A stretch of 64,000 bases of DNA, taken from positions 4,035,501 through 4,099,500 of the forward strand of contig NZ_CP006992.1 of the NCBI RefSeq assembly GCF_001542815.1, in the 5' to 3' direction. This document shows, piece after piece, positions 36,912 to 45,473 of the stretch. This DNA comes from Methylobacterium sp. AMS5 (lineage in GTDB: Bacteria > Pseudomonadota > Alphaproteobacteria > Rhizobiales > Beijerinckiaceae). The notes under the pieces are model-generated. The model was not told the DNA's origin, searched no databases, and saw only the letters and a list, made by a program, of their open reading frames with translations. The stretch's first letter is position 1. Each line of letters begins with the position of its first letter. A program made the translations under genes and the position numbers.

Positions 36912-38336
36912 TCACTCAGCGGGCTGGGCATTCGGACCGGCGGCGAGCGCCGGGGCCGGGGTAATGCCGGCGGTGCGCACCGGCTGACCGGTGGGCAGAC
37001 CCGTCTCGTGCGGTCGCGGTGGCTGATTGAAGAGATGCAGAAGGAACCAGATGCCGGCCCCGAACACGACGAAGTAGACCACGGCGAACGCGGCCAGCGA
37101 GGTCGCGACCGCGGGGGCGGCGATGGGTGAGACGCTGTCGGCGGTGCGCAGCAGCCCGTACACCGTGAAGGGCTGACGCCCGGATTCCGTCACCACCCAG
37201 CCCGCCGTGACGGCAACGAGGCCGGACGGGCCCATCGCGACCGCGCAGCGGTGCAGCCATCGCGACGTGTAGAGCCGTTCTTTCCAGCGCAGATAGAGGG
37301 AGGCCACGCCCAAGGCGATCATCAGGAAGCCGAGCCCGACCATGACCCGGAAGGCCCAGAACACCAGGGGCAGGTTGGTCGGCCAGGTGTCGCGGGGCAG
37401 GGCCTTCAGCCCGCGCACCTCGGCGTTCAGGTCGTGGGCGAGATACAGGCTCGCGAGCCCCGGTATGCCGACCGCCCAACGCGTCGTCTCGGCCTGCGCG
37501 TCCGGCCAGCCGAACAGGATCGAGGGCGCGCGCCGCTCGCTGTCGAAATGGCCTTCCATCGCCGCGACCTTGGCGGGTTGGTAGTGGTAGGTGTTGGCCC
37601 CATGCAGATCGCCCAGGACGAGTTGGACGGGGGCGACGATGGCCGCCATCCACATCGCCATCGAGAACATCAGGCGGGCGCGCGGGTTCGAGCGGTCGCG
37701 CAGGAGATGCCACGCCCCCACCGCGCCCACGATCATCGCGGTGGTCAGGTAGGCGGCGGTGACGGTGTGGGCGAAACGGTAGGGGAAGGACGGGTTGAAG
37801 ACCGCCGCCCACCAGTCCTGAGGGGCGAAATGGCCGTTGGCGTCGAGCACGTAGCCCGCCGGCGTCTGCATCCAGGAATTGGCCGACAGGATCCAGAAGG
37901 CCGAGGTCAGCGTGCCCACCGCGACGAGGCAGGTGGCCAGGAAATGAAGGCGCGGGCCCACGCGCTCCAGACCGAACAACATGACTCCGAGAAAGCCCGC
38001 CTCCAAGAAGAAGGCCGTCAGAACCTCGTAGCCCAGAAGAGGACCGAGAATCGGCGCCGTCTTGTCGGAGAAGACCGACCAGTTGGTGCCGAACTGGTAG
38101 CTCATGACGAGACCGGAGACGACGCCCATGGCGAACGCGATGGCGAAGATCTTGAGCCAATACCGGTAGGCATCGAGATAGATGCCGCGCCCGGTGGCGA
38201 GCCAGAAGGCTTCGAGCACGGCAAGGAAGCTCGCCAGCCCGATGGTGAAAGCCGGAAACAGGAAATGCCAAACGACCGTAAAGGCGAATTGGGTCCGAGC
38301 GAGATCGAGTGCGCTGGGGAGGTAATGGTCCGGCAT
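36912..38336 (-). CDS. cydA: Cytochrome bd/cyanide-insensitive quinol oxidase subunit I
   Basis: The 474-residue haem-binding subunit starts near the family block DLARTQFAFTVVWHFLFPAF (axial His24), followed by SYQFGTNWSVFSDKTAPILG, a GHFDSERRAPSILFGWPDAQ segment and the FWAFRVMVGLGFLMIALGV helix. The hydrophilic Q-loop is short, as in the cyanide-insensitive CioA subgroup. ATG at 38336 starts the conserved block. The order is cydA-cydB-DUF2474. No CydDC genes or redox regulators lie near. Confidence 0.93.
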   Translation of the reverse strand: MPDHYLPSALDLARTQFAFTVVWHFLFPAFTIGLASFLAVLEAFWLATGRGIYLDAYRYWLKIFAIAFAMGVVSGLVMSYQFGTNWSVFSDKTAPILGPLLGYEVLTAFFLEAGFLGVMLFGLERVGPRLHFLATCLVAVGTLTSAFWILSANSWMQTPAGYVLDANGHFAPQDWWAAVFNPSFPYRFAHTVTAAYLTTAMIVGAVGAWHLLRDRSNPRARLMFSMAMWMAAIVAPVQLVLGDLHGANTYHYQPAKVAAMEGHFDSERRAPSILFGWPDAQAETTRWAVGIPGLASLYLAHDLNAEVRGLKALPRDTWPTNLPLVFWAFRVMVGLGFLMIALGVASLYLRWKERLYTSRWLHRCAVAMGPSGLVAVTAGWVVTESGRQPFTVYGLLRTADSVSPIAAPAVATSLAAFAVVYFVVFGAGIWFLLHLFNQPPRPHETGLPTGQPVRTAGITPAPALAAGPNAQPAE

Positions 38337-38891
38337 CTCTGAAACTCGATCGGCGGAAGTGAAGTACGAGTCACATTTGAAACGACGCACCCACGGCGGC
38401 TCACGCTACGGCGTCAAGTGCAACCCCGTCGGGATCGATTTTATGTTTTCGTCTGCTTGCGCGCCGTGATCATGAAACACGGTCCCATCAGCGCACATCC
38501 TCGATACCTCCTTAATAGGAGGCACCCGCAAAGTACGCCCCAACAGGGAAGCTCATCACGCTGAAGGCCGCATTGATCGAGATCAGGCGGGAGCGTCGCG
38601 GCCTCGATGATGGGTCCGCGCTGCGAGCCCCTCCCACAAGGGCCGCTCGAACGACGGCCAATCGGGCCTCCACGTCACGAGGCGTCGTGCTACCGCGCTT
38701 TTCAAAAGTACGCACTGGGGTGGAAAATCGTCAGTCCGCATCGGAAGAATCGGCTTACGCAAGGGGAGGCAGGTTCGTTGCCGCCATCGTGGACAATCGG
38801 AAGGCTGTCCTGGCGCTTCGGCAAGGTCGCTTTCGAGACGGATGGTCTGCGGTGCCCGACGTCAGAACCAGCCCATCGCCTGCTGAGGCCT
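38337..38891. other. Gene-free stretch upstream of the oxidase operon
   Basis: The 555 bp show no recognisable gene. Several overlapping frames (for example on the plus strand from 38573) lack ribosome sites and homologous motifs. The part nearest 38337 must hold the leftward promoter of cydA; I found no FNR-like site or other operator. The stretch beyond 38500 may be decayed coding DNA. Confidence 0.4.
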
Positions 38892-39638
38892 TCAAGCACG
38901 CCAGTTTGCAGGCGCGGTTCGCCGATCCCCGTCGAACAATCGGCCGCCGTGCGGGGCCAATTCACTCTCCGCCAAAGCGATCACGGGACCTGGCTGACCG
39001 GCTTCGAAAAGCGCTCGAAACGCGGTATCAAAGCGATCCCCGAGTGCTTGGTCATTCTTCGCCAGCAGCCGCGGCACCCACTTTCCTGCGCCGCTCCAGT
39101 GGCCTCGGCCCCGTAACGCCAGCTCGGCCAGCTTGGGATAGAGCATGATGCCGATGGCCAGACGTTCGGGCACGTTCCGTTCCCCTCGCAGATCATCGAC
39201 CGCATCCGTGATCTCGTAGCGAAGCGCGTCCAGCTCGGCCTGCATCAACGCCGGTGGGCCAGCTCTCAACCTTATCGAGACGGATTCCCGGAGCGTTTCG
39301 GCCCGATCAAGGGCTCTACCGATGGCATGACCTTCCGCGATCATGTTGAGGATCGAGGGACGGCCCCGCGCGGCGTCATCGTTGACGAACCAGGCCAGCG
39401 TACCGGGATCGTGAATGAAGGCTTCCACCGGGACGCCTCTGGAGGTGAAGGACTCGCGGCGCGCGGCCTCTAGTGCGTCGAAGACGATAACGAGATCGAT
39501 GTCGGACAGGTTCGTGCCCTCGCCTCGCATGATCGACCCGGCGACAAAGGCGAAGCAGGCGCTCGGATATCGCTCGCGTACTATGGCTCCGGCGATCGTC
39601 AGGGCTTCGGAAGGCGAGGGGCACGGGCGAACGCTCAT
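38892..39638 (-). CDS. Nucleotidyltransferase-domain protein
   Basis: The 248-residue protein has the minimal nucleotidyltransferase motif at about 32-53: FVAGSIMRGEGTNLSDIDLV, i.e. G-S followed by D-x-D, the metal-binding pair. The remainder is helix-rich, as in the substrate-binding parts of aminoglycoside-type or MNT-like transferases. The substrate is unknown and no HEPN partner gene adjoins. The start at 39638 (MSVRPCPS) precedes the domain. It abuts the truncated oxidoreductase on the other strand. Confidence 0.72.
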   Translation of the reverse strand: MSVRPCPSPSEALTIAGAIVRERYPSACFAFVAGSIMRGEGTNLSDIDLVIVFDALEAARRESFTSRGVPVEAFIHDPGTLAWFVNDDAARGRPSILNMIAEGHAIGRALDRAETLRESVSIRLRAGPPALMQAELDALRYEITDAVDDLRGERNVPERLAIGIMLYPKLAELALRGRGHWSGAGKWVPRLLAKNDQALGDRFDTAFRALFEAGQPGPVIALAESELAPHGGRLFDGDRRTAPANWRA

Positions 39639-39701
39639 GCCCTGGTTTATGTCCGCTTTCGAGCCGGCGACAATATGCCTGGGGCGGTCGCAGGGGGACC
39701 C

Positions 39702-40089
39702 GGCGAGTCTGCGCCACAAGCGCTTCGCCGACGTCTACGGGCTGGGCGACGCCTGCAGCGCGCCGAACGCCAAGACCGCCGCCGCGGCGCGCAAGCAGGC
39801 GCCGGTGGTGGCGCACAACCTGCTGCGCGACATGGGCTTTATCGAGGGGCCGGATGCCATCTACGACGGCTACGGCTCGTGCCCGCTCACCGTCGAGCGC
39901 GGCAAGATCCTGCTTGCCGAGTTCGGCTATGGCGGCACGCTTCTTCCCAGCTTCCCGTCCTGGCTCCTCGGCGGCACGAAGCCGAGCCGGGCCGCGTGGC
40001 TGCTCAAGGAGCGCATGCTCCCGCCCCTCTACTGGCACGGCATGCTCAAGGGGCGCGAGTGGATGGCCAAGCCCAAGCGGGCGGTTTGA
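39702..40089 (+). pseudogene. FAD-dependent oxidoreductase, C-terminal fragment (sulfide:quinone reductase-like)
   Basis: About 128 codons match the C-terminus of sulfide:quinone-reductase-like flavoproteins: RFADVYGLGDACSAPNAKTA, then APVVAHNLL, YDGYGSCPLTVERGKILLAE and FPSWLLGGTKPSRAAWLLKE before the end. The N-terminal FAD- and NAD-binding halves are absent, because homology begins near 39702, right beside the start of the leftward nucleotidyltransferase gene. An upstream frame to 39415 reads the antisense of that gene. The fragment is thus a truncated relic. Confidence 0.8.
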
Positions 40090-40334
40090 GCGGGCATCAC
40101 CAAGGGGTCATCAAGGCCGTCGCTTGCGTCGATGCGTAGACCGCTCCCGGCTTCAGAGCCAAGTTGTGAAGTCACCATAGAACACGCAAGACGTCATTTG
40201 CGCGAAATAGCTAAGCTTGCTCGCACAAATCAATCCGCAGACGGCCATCGGACTTTTTCCGATCACGCATCTTTTTGCAGAACCCTTTTGTCATTTGCGA
40301 CGTTTCGAGCGTCTCAAGTTTCGGAGGGAACGCC

Positions 40335-41414
40335 ATGAAGACGATTGCAATGGGTCTTGCCGCGCTGCTGATGAGCACGTCGGTCTATGCTCAAAGCGCC
40401 GCGACCGGTGGGTCCGAGCGCGGCGGCATGCGGGCCGGTGCCGAGCAGTCCGGCGGGCAAACCGGGATGTCGGGCGGCGAGCGCGGCGGCATGGGCGCCA
40501 AGGGCAGCGAGGCGCGCTCGGGTGGAAACGCCATGGGCGGTGAGCGCAGCGCCGCCCGGAACGACCGGGACGGCGGCGAAGCCGGCCGGGGTGGGGCGGA
40601 TCGCGGTGAGATGGCGCGCGGCGAGCGTGGTTCGGAGCGCGGCATGAGCGGCCGAGCCGGCCGCGATACGGCCGAGCGCGCCGAGCGGAGCGACCGGATC
40701 CAGGATCGCAGCCACGACCGCACGCATGTCAGCAGCCGCACCGATGTGCGCTCCACCACCGTCGATGGCGGCTATCGCCGCGAGGGCCGGTACGTGTTCA
40801 TCGGCGGCCGACGGGTCGTGTACGGTTCGCCCGAGTATCGCCGCCTGATCGTCACCGAGCGCCGCAGCACCGGCCCGCGCCGCTACGTCACCATCCGCGG
40901 CCAGCGCGTGATCTACGGCTCGCCGGAATATCGCCGCCTCGTCAGCGTCGGCGAGACGCGCCGCTATGTGACGATCCGGGGCCAGCGCGTTGTGTACGGC
41001 TCGCCCGAGTACCGCCGCCTCTCCACCACCGTCTCGACCCGCGAGCGGCGCGGCGGCACGGTCAATGCGGGCTTCCGCGAACGCACCGAGGTGCGTGGGT
41101 CGGAGACCCGCACCGATCTGCGCAGCCGCAGCAGCGAGACCCGCGGCAGCGAGCGCAACGCGATGCGTGCCTCGGATCAGGCGCGCGGGGCCGAGCGCGG
41201 CGGTCGCTCGATGGAGCAGGGCCGCAGCGGCGAGGGCACGCGCAATGTCGGCATGCGCGGCGAGGGGAACGAGCGCGGCGGCGTCCGCAACGCCTCCGAG
41301 CAGGGCGGCGGCATGGGCAACACGGGCGGCAACCGCGGCAGCGCGCAGCGCGACGGGATGCCATCCGGCGCGCGCGGCGGCACCGAGGGCGGCGCCGGCA
41401 TGAGCGGCCGCTGA
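40335..41414 (+). CDS. Secreted Arg/Gly-rich protein with three YGSPEYRRL repeats
   Basis: The 359-residue precursor has a signal peptide (MKTIAMGLAALLMSTSVYAQ) and GGAGG upstream of its ATG. The mature part is low-complexity, rich in Gly, Arg, Ser, Glu and Met. In the middle (about 150-235) are three near-identical modules: YVFIGGRRVVYGSPEYRRL, YVTIRGQRVIYGSPEYRRL and YVTIRGQRVVYGSPEYRRL, separated by short linkers. The modules probably form beta-rich units. I recognise no characterised family; an extracellular or periplasmic structural or adhesive role is a guess. It is monocistronic. Confidence 0.7.
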   Translation: MKTIAMGLAALLMSTSVYAQSAATGGSERGGMRAGAEQSGGQTGMSGGERGGMGAKGSEARSGGNAMGGERSAARNDRDGGEAGRGGADRGEMARGERGSERGMSGRAGRDTAERAERSDRIQDRSHDRTHVSSRTDVRSTTVDGGYRREGRYVFIGGRRVVYGSPEYRRLIVTERRSTGPRRYVTIRGQRVIYGSPEYRRLVSVGETRRYVTIRGQRVVYGSPEYRRLSTTVSTRERRGGTVNAGFRERTEVRGSETRTDLRSRSSETRGSERNAMRASDQARGAERGGRSMEQGRSGEGTRNVGMRGEGNERGGVRNASEQGGGMGNTGGNRGSAQRDGMPSGARGGTEGGAGMSGR

Positions 41415-41423
41415 TAGGCGGGA

Positions 41424-41474
41424 TTCCAAAGGGCTCATCCCTTTGGCGAGGTGCCGGGGCAGAGCCCCGGCAAT
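41424..41474 (-). repeat. Dispersed hairpin repeat R4, second copy
   Basis: CCAAAGGGCTCATCCCTTTGG and GCCGGGGCAGAGCCCCGGC-like hairpins follow one another, as in 10612-10690 but in reverse order. It directly follows the three-repeat gene and precedes R1, so it probably terminates that transcript. Confidence 0.6.
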
Positions 41475-41479
41475 GTTCA

Positions 41480-41583
41480 AAAGCATCGTCCTGGATACCT
41501 GATCCCGGACGATGCTTGAGGCTCTTGTTTTTGCATCATCCTTTTTCCGAAAGCCGGCAACCACCTTTCGGGACGATGCTCTA
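41480..41583 (+). repeat. Dispersed repeat R1, second full copy
   Basis: AAAGCATCGTCCTGGATACC opens a slightly imperfect hairpin, followed by the same T-rich stretch, AAGCCGGCAACCACCTTTCG and GATGCTCTA. It lies between the convergent three-repeat gene and the epoxide-hydrolase-like gene. Confidence 0.85.
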
Positions 41584-41590
41584 AGATTGT

Positions 41591-42457
41591 CTACGACCGT
41601 CCCAGAAAGTCGATCAGCGCCGCATTGACCGCCTCCGGCGCGTCGTGCTGCACCCAATGGGTCGCCCGCGGAAAGCGCTGCAGGCGGCCCCGCTCGCACA
41701 GGTCCAGGCTCGCCTCGGCAAGGCCCGTCTGGAGCGCCTGATCGCGCTCGCCCCACAGGATCAGCGTCGGCGCCGTGACCTTCGGCGGGTGCCGCTCGCG
41801 GGGCAGCTGAGCGAGCGCCCGATACCAGTTCAGCATCGCGGTGACCGCGCCGGGGCGCAGCCATTCGCGCGCGTAGACGTCGAGGTCGGCCTCGGTGAAG
41901 GTGCCGGGCGCGCTCGAGCGGCGCATCAGGGCCCGCAGGAGGCGGCCCTCCCGCGCCGTCAGCACCCGTTCGGGCAGCAGGGGAAGCTGGAAGAAACCGG
42001 CATAGGCGCTGCGCAGGGCCTGCCCCGGATGGCGCCGGAGATAGGGGCCGAACACGCCGGGATGGCAGGCGTTCAGCACGGCGAGCCGCTCGACCCGCTC
42101 GGGGTGGAAGCTCGCGACCCAGAACGCGACGAGCCCGCCCCAATCGTGCCCGACGAGGTTGAAGCGCGCGAGCCCGCAGGCATCGGCGAGCGCGATCACG
42201 TCCTGGGCGAGCCGGTCGAGGTGGTAGGCGGCGATGCCCTTGGGGCGGTCGCTCAGGCCGTAGCCGCGCTGATCGGGGATGAGGAGGCGCAGGCCGCTGC
42301 CCGCGAGCGGCCCGATCTGATGCCGCCAGCCGAACCAGAATTCGGGAAAGCCGTGCAGCAGGATCGTCGGCGCCCCGTCCGCCGGCCCCGCCTCGGCGAC
42401 GTGGAGGCGCAGACCGCGGAGGTCGATGTGGCGATGACTGACGGCCGGATCGGGCAT
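41591..42457 (-). CDS. Alpha/beta hydrolase, epoxide hydrolase/dehalogenase type
   Basis: The 288-residue enzyme has oxyanion motif HGFPEFWFGWRHQI, nucleophile Asp in LVGHDWGGLVAFWVA, a lid domain of about residues 140-220 and the catalytic His in FPRATHWVQHDAPEAVN. An acidic residue lies in LILWGERDQAL. The Asp nucleophile (not Ser) places it with soluble epoxide hydrolases and haloacetate dehalogenases; which of the two cannot be told. ATG at 42457 precedes the first strand. It is divergent from the ABC transporter operon. Confidence 0.85.
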   Translation of the reverse strand: MPDPAVSHRHIDLRGLRLHVAEAGPADGAPTILLHGFPEFWFGWRHQIGPLAGSGLRLLIPDQRGYGLSDRPKGIAAYHLDRLAQDVIALADACGLARFNLVGHDWGGLVAFWVASFHPERVERLAVLNACHPGVFGPYLRRHPGQALRSAYAGFFQLPLLPERVLTAREGRLLRALMRRSSAPGTFTEADLDVYAREWLRPGAVTAMLNWYRALAQLPRERHPPKVTAPTLILWGERDQALQTGLAEASLDLCERGRLQRFPRATHWVQHDAPEAVNAALIDFLGRS

Positions 42458-42598
42458 GGGTGCAGGGATACTCGCGCAGGGTTGATGGAGATTCCGGTGC
42501 TTGGCCAACCCGGCAGGGCCGGCGCGGTTCGGGCGCGGCGCCAACCGGGGCGGAAGCGGCTATAGGTAGCGTCCGATCACGGGAGACGCCCTTCCCCG

Positions 42599-43648
42599 AT
42601 GCCGCTGCTTCGCTGCCTTCTCGCGCTCGCCTGCCTGTGGCCGGCCCTGCTGTGGTCCTGCCTCGCGGCGGCACGGCCCTTCACCGACGCCGCCGGGCGC
42701 CGGGTCGAGGTGCCGGAGCGCGTGCTCCGGGTGCTCGCAGCCGGCCCGCCCGCGGCGGTGCTGCTCTCCACCCTGGCGCCCGACCGGATGATCGGCTGGC
42801 CGCGGGCGCCGAGCCCGGAGGAGCGCGAATTCCTCAACCCCGCCCTGCGCGACCTGCCCGCCACCGGGCGGCTGACGGGGCGGGGCGGCAGCGCCAATAT
42901 CGAGGCGGTGCTGGCGCTCAAGCCGGACCTCATCGTCGATGTCGGCAGCACCGCGGCGACCTACGCCTCCCTGGCCGACCGGGTGCAGGCGCAGACCGGC
43001 ATTCCCTACGTACTGCTCGACGGGCGCTTCAAGGCGACGCCCGAGACCTACCGCACCCTCGGGGCCTTGATCGGCGCACCGGAAGAAGGCGAAGCGCTCG
43101 CGGGCGAGTCCGAAAAAATCCTGAAGGGGGTGGCCGCAGCGGTGGCCGCGGTGCCGGAAGACAAGCGCCCGCGGGTCTATTACGGCCGTGGCCCCCGCGG
43201 GTTGGAGACGGGCCTGTCCGGCTCGATCAACACCGAGATCATCGAGGCGGCGGGCGGCCGCAACGTGGCCGGCGCCGGGGCGGGCGGGCTCGCCGCGGTC
43301 TCGCCCGAGCAGGTGCTGGTCTGGAATCCGGACGTGATCATCGCCCTCGATCCCGATTTCCCGAAGCTCGCCGCCGCCGACCCGCTCTGGAACGGGCTGA
43401 AGGCGGTGCGCGAGGGGCGCGTCCACGCGGTGCCGACGCTGCCCTTCGGCTGGGCCGATGCGCCGCCGGGGGTCAACCGCCTGATCGGCCTGCGCTGGCT
43501 CGCCGGCCTGTTCTTCCCCGAGCAGTTCCCGCAGACGCTCGGCGACGCCGTGCGCGACTTCTACAAGCGCTTCTACCGGGTCGAGCTCACGCCCGAGCAG
43601 CTCGACCGCCTCCTGCGCGACGCCGCCGGACCGGGGCCGACCCGGTGA
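42599..43648 (+). CDS. FecB/BtuF-type ABC substrate-binding protein
   Basis: The 349-residue precursor has a signal peptide (cleavage near LAAARP) and the two-lobed chelate-binding fold: RPFTDAAGRRVEVPERVLRV start, NIEAVLALKPDLIVDVG, then VLVWNPDVIIALD. The fold binds siderophores, haem or cobalamin, among others; the ligand is unclear. The stop overlaps the permease start (GTGA). It is the first gene of a three-gene operon. No TonB receptor gene or riboswitch is visible upstream. Confidence 0.85.
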   Translation: MPLLRCLLALACLWPALLWSCLAAARPFTDAAGRRVEVPERVLRVLAAGPPAAVLLSTLAPDRMIGWPRAPSPEEREFLNPALRDLPATGRLTGRGGSANIEAVLALKPDLIVDVGSTAATYASLADRVQAQTGIPYVLLDGRFKATPETYRTLGALIGAPEEGEALAGESEKILKGVAAAVAAVPEDKRPRVYYGRGPRGLETGLSGSINTEIIEAAGGRNVAGAGAGGLAAVSPEQVLVWNPDVIIALDPDFPKLAAADPLWNGLKAVREGRVHAVPTLPFGWADAPPGVNRLIGLRWLAGLFFPEQFPQTLGDAVRDFYKRFYRVELTPEQLDRLLRDAAGPGPTR

Positions 43649-44694
43649 GCGAGGCCGCGAGCGCCGCTCAGGCCCGACCCGTATGGCGCCGCCTCCTCCC
43701 GCTGGCGGCCCTGGCCCCGGTCGCGCTGATCCTCCTCGTCCTGGTCTCGCTCGGCATCGGCCGCTACCCCGTGCCGCTCGCCGACGTTTTCGGGGTGCTC
43801 GTTGCCAAGCTCTTGGGCCAAGCGCCCGCCCTCGATCCCGCCGCGCAGACCGTGGTGCTGAACGTGCGCCTGCCGCGGGTGTTCGGCGCGCTCGTGGTCG
43901 GGGCCGGGCTCGCGGCGGCGGGAGCGACCTATCAGGGATTGTTCCGCAATCCCCTCGTCTCGCCGGACATCCTCGGGGTTTCGGCGGGGGCGAGCCTCGG
44001 CGCGGTGCTCGGCATCGTGCTCGCCCTGCCGGTGGCGGCGATCCAGGGGCTCGCCTTCGCCGGAGGGCTCGCGGCGGTCGGCGCCGTCTACGCCGTCGGG
44101 CTGGCGGTACGACGGCACGACCCGGTGCTGACGCTGGTGCTCGCGGGCGTCGCCGTGGGGGCGCTGCTCGGGGCCGGGATCTCCCTGCTCAAGGTGCTCG
44201 CCGACCCCTACAACCAACTCCCCGCCATCACCTTCTGGCTGCTCGGCAGCCTCGCCTCCGTGACTGCGAGCGACATCGCCGCGATCCTGCCGGCGATGGC
44301 CCTCGGCCTCGCCCCCCTGGTGCTGCTGCGCTGGCGCGTGAACCTGATGAGCCTCGGCGACGAGGAGGCGCGGGCGCTGGGACTGGAGACGCGCCGGCTC
44401 CGCCCGGTTCTGGTGGCGGGCGCGACGCTGGTGACCGCCGCCGCGGTCTCGGTGACGGGCGTCATCGGCTGGATCGGGCTGATCGTGCCGCATGTCGCCC
44501 GCCTGCTGGTCGGGCCGGATTTCCGCCGCCTGCTGCCGGCCTCGATGCTGCTCGGCGCGGGCTACCTCACCGCCGTCGATCTCCTGGCCCGCACGGTGGC
44601 CACCATCGAGGTGCCGCTCGGTATCCTCACGGCGCTCGTCGGTGCGCCGTTCTTTCTCTGGCTGCTGGCCGCGGGAAAGCGGGGCTGGGCATGA
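43645..44694 (+). CDS. FecCD-type ABC permease
   Basis: The 349-residue membrane subunit has about nine to ten hydrophobic segments and the family blocks RLPRVFGALVVGAGLAAAGA then TYQGLFRNPLVSPDILGVSA, and GWIGLIVPHVARLLVGPDFR near the C-terminus (the ATPase-contact region). GTG at 43645 overlaps the binding-protein stop, so translation is coupled. It transports a metal chelate into the cytoplasm together with the neighbours. Confidence 0.92.
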   Translation: MSEAASAAQARPVWRRLLPLAALAPVALILLVLVSLGIGRYPVPLADVFGVLVAKLLGQAPALDPAAQTVVLNVRLPRVFGALVVGAGLAAAGATYQGLFRNPLVSPDILGVSAGASLGAVLGIVLALPVAAIQGLAFAGGLAAVGAVYAVGLAVRRHDPVLTLVLAGVAVGALLGAGISLLKVLADPYNQLPAITFWLLGSLASVTASDIAAILPAMALGLAPLVLLRWRVNLMSLGDEEARALGLETRRLRPVLVAGATLVTAAAVSVTGVIGWIGLIVPHVARLLVGPDFRRLLPASMLLGAGYLTAVDLLARTVATIEVPLGILTALVGAPFFLWLLAAGKRGWA

Positions 44695-45464
44695 TCCTGG
44701 AGATCCGCGATCTCGCCTTCGGCTACGGCGCCCGCGCGGTCGGCTCCGGCGTCAGCCTGACGCTTCGGGACAGCGAGGCGCTCTGCCTGCTCGGGCCGAA
44801 CGGCGGCGGCAAGACCACCCTGTTCAAGACCCTGCTCGGGCTGCTGCGCCCGCTCGCCGGCCGCGTCCTGTTGGACGGCACCGACCTGTCGGAGCTACCA
44901 CGCCGCGAAGTTGCAAAAAGAATCGCCTACGTGCCGCAGGCGCATGCCGCCTTCTTCCCCTTCACCGTGCGCGAGGTGGTGTTGATGGGCCGCGCCAGCC
45001 GGCTTGCCACCTTCGCCAGCCCCGGCCCGGCCGACCGCGCGGCGGCCGAGCGGGCGCTGGCGGCGCTGGGCATCGGCCACTTGGCCGAGCGCATCTACAC
45101 CGAGATCAGCGGCGGCGAGCGCCAGCTCGCGCTGATCGCCCGCGCCTTGGCCGGCGAGCCGCGGCTCCTCGTGATGGACGAGCCGACGGCGAGCCTCGAT
45201 TTCGGCAACCAGGCGCGGGTGCTGACCCAGGTGCGGCGCCTCTCTGCCGCCGGCATCGCCGTGGTGCTCTCGACGCACGACCCCGGCCACGCCTTCCTCT
45301 GCGCCGACCGGGTGGCGCTGCTGCATGGCGGGCGCCTCGTCGCGCTGGGCCCTCCGGCGGAGACGGTGACGCCGGAGACCCTGCGGCTGCTCTACGGGGT
45401 CGAGGTCGCGGTGGTGCCGCTGCCGGGGCAGGGGCGGACGGTCTGCACGCCGCTGATCGGGTGA
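44691..45464 (+). CDS. ABC transporter ATPase (FecE/BtuD type)
   Basis: The 257-residue ATPase has Walker A GPNGGGKTT at about 34-42, Q-loop in AYVPQAHAAFFPFTVREVVL, signature SGGERQLALIARAL, Walker B LLVMDEPTASLD and the H-loop His in STHDPGHAF. ATG at 44691 overlaps the permease stop (ATGA). It completes the three-gene uptake operon and is convergent with the molybdopterin oxidoreductase gene 9 bp away. Confidence 0.93.
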   Translation: MILEIRDLAFGYGARAVGSGVSLTLRDSEALCLLGPNGGGKTTLFKTLLGLLRPLAGRVLLDGTDLSELPRREVAKRIAYVPQAHAAFFPFTVREVVLMGRASRLATFASPGPADRAAAERALAALGIGHLAERIYTEISGGERQLALIARALAGEPRLLVMDEPTASLDFGNQARVLTQVRRLSAAGIAVVLSTHDPGHAFLCADRVALLHGGRLVALGPPAETVTPETLRLLYGVEVAVVPLPGQGRTVCTPLIG

Positions 45465-45473
45465 GCCGACCTC

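Noticed and set aside
38500..39150. Plus-strand frames of up to 191 codons in the gap upstream of cydA
   Set aside because: No ribosome site, no family similarity, and they overlap the leftward nucleotidyltransferase gene.
42458..42598. Cobalamin riboswitch upstream of the chelate ABC operon
   Set aside because: Only a vague resemblance to the B12-box; conserved core elements could not be found, and the leader is too short.
42460..43598. Upstream extension of the FecCD permease frame over the binding-protein gene
   Set aside because: The sequence is Arg/Pro-rich and overlaps a real binding protein in another frame; the GTG at 43645 with stop overlap is the sound start.
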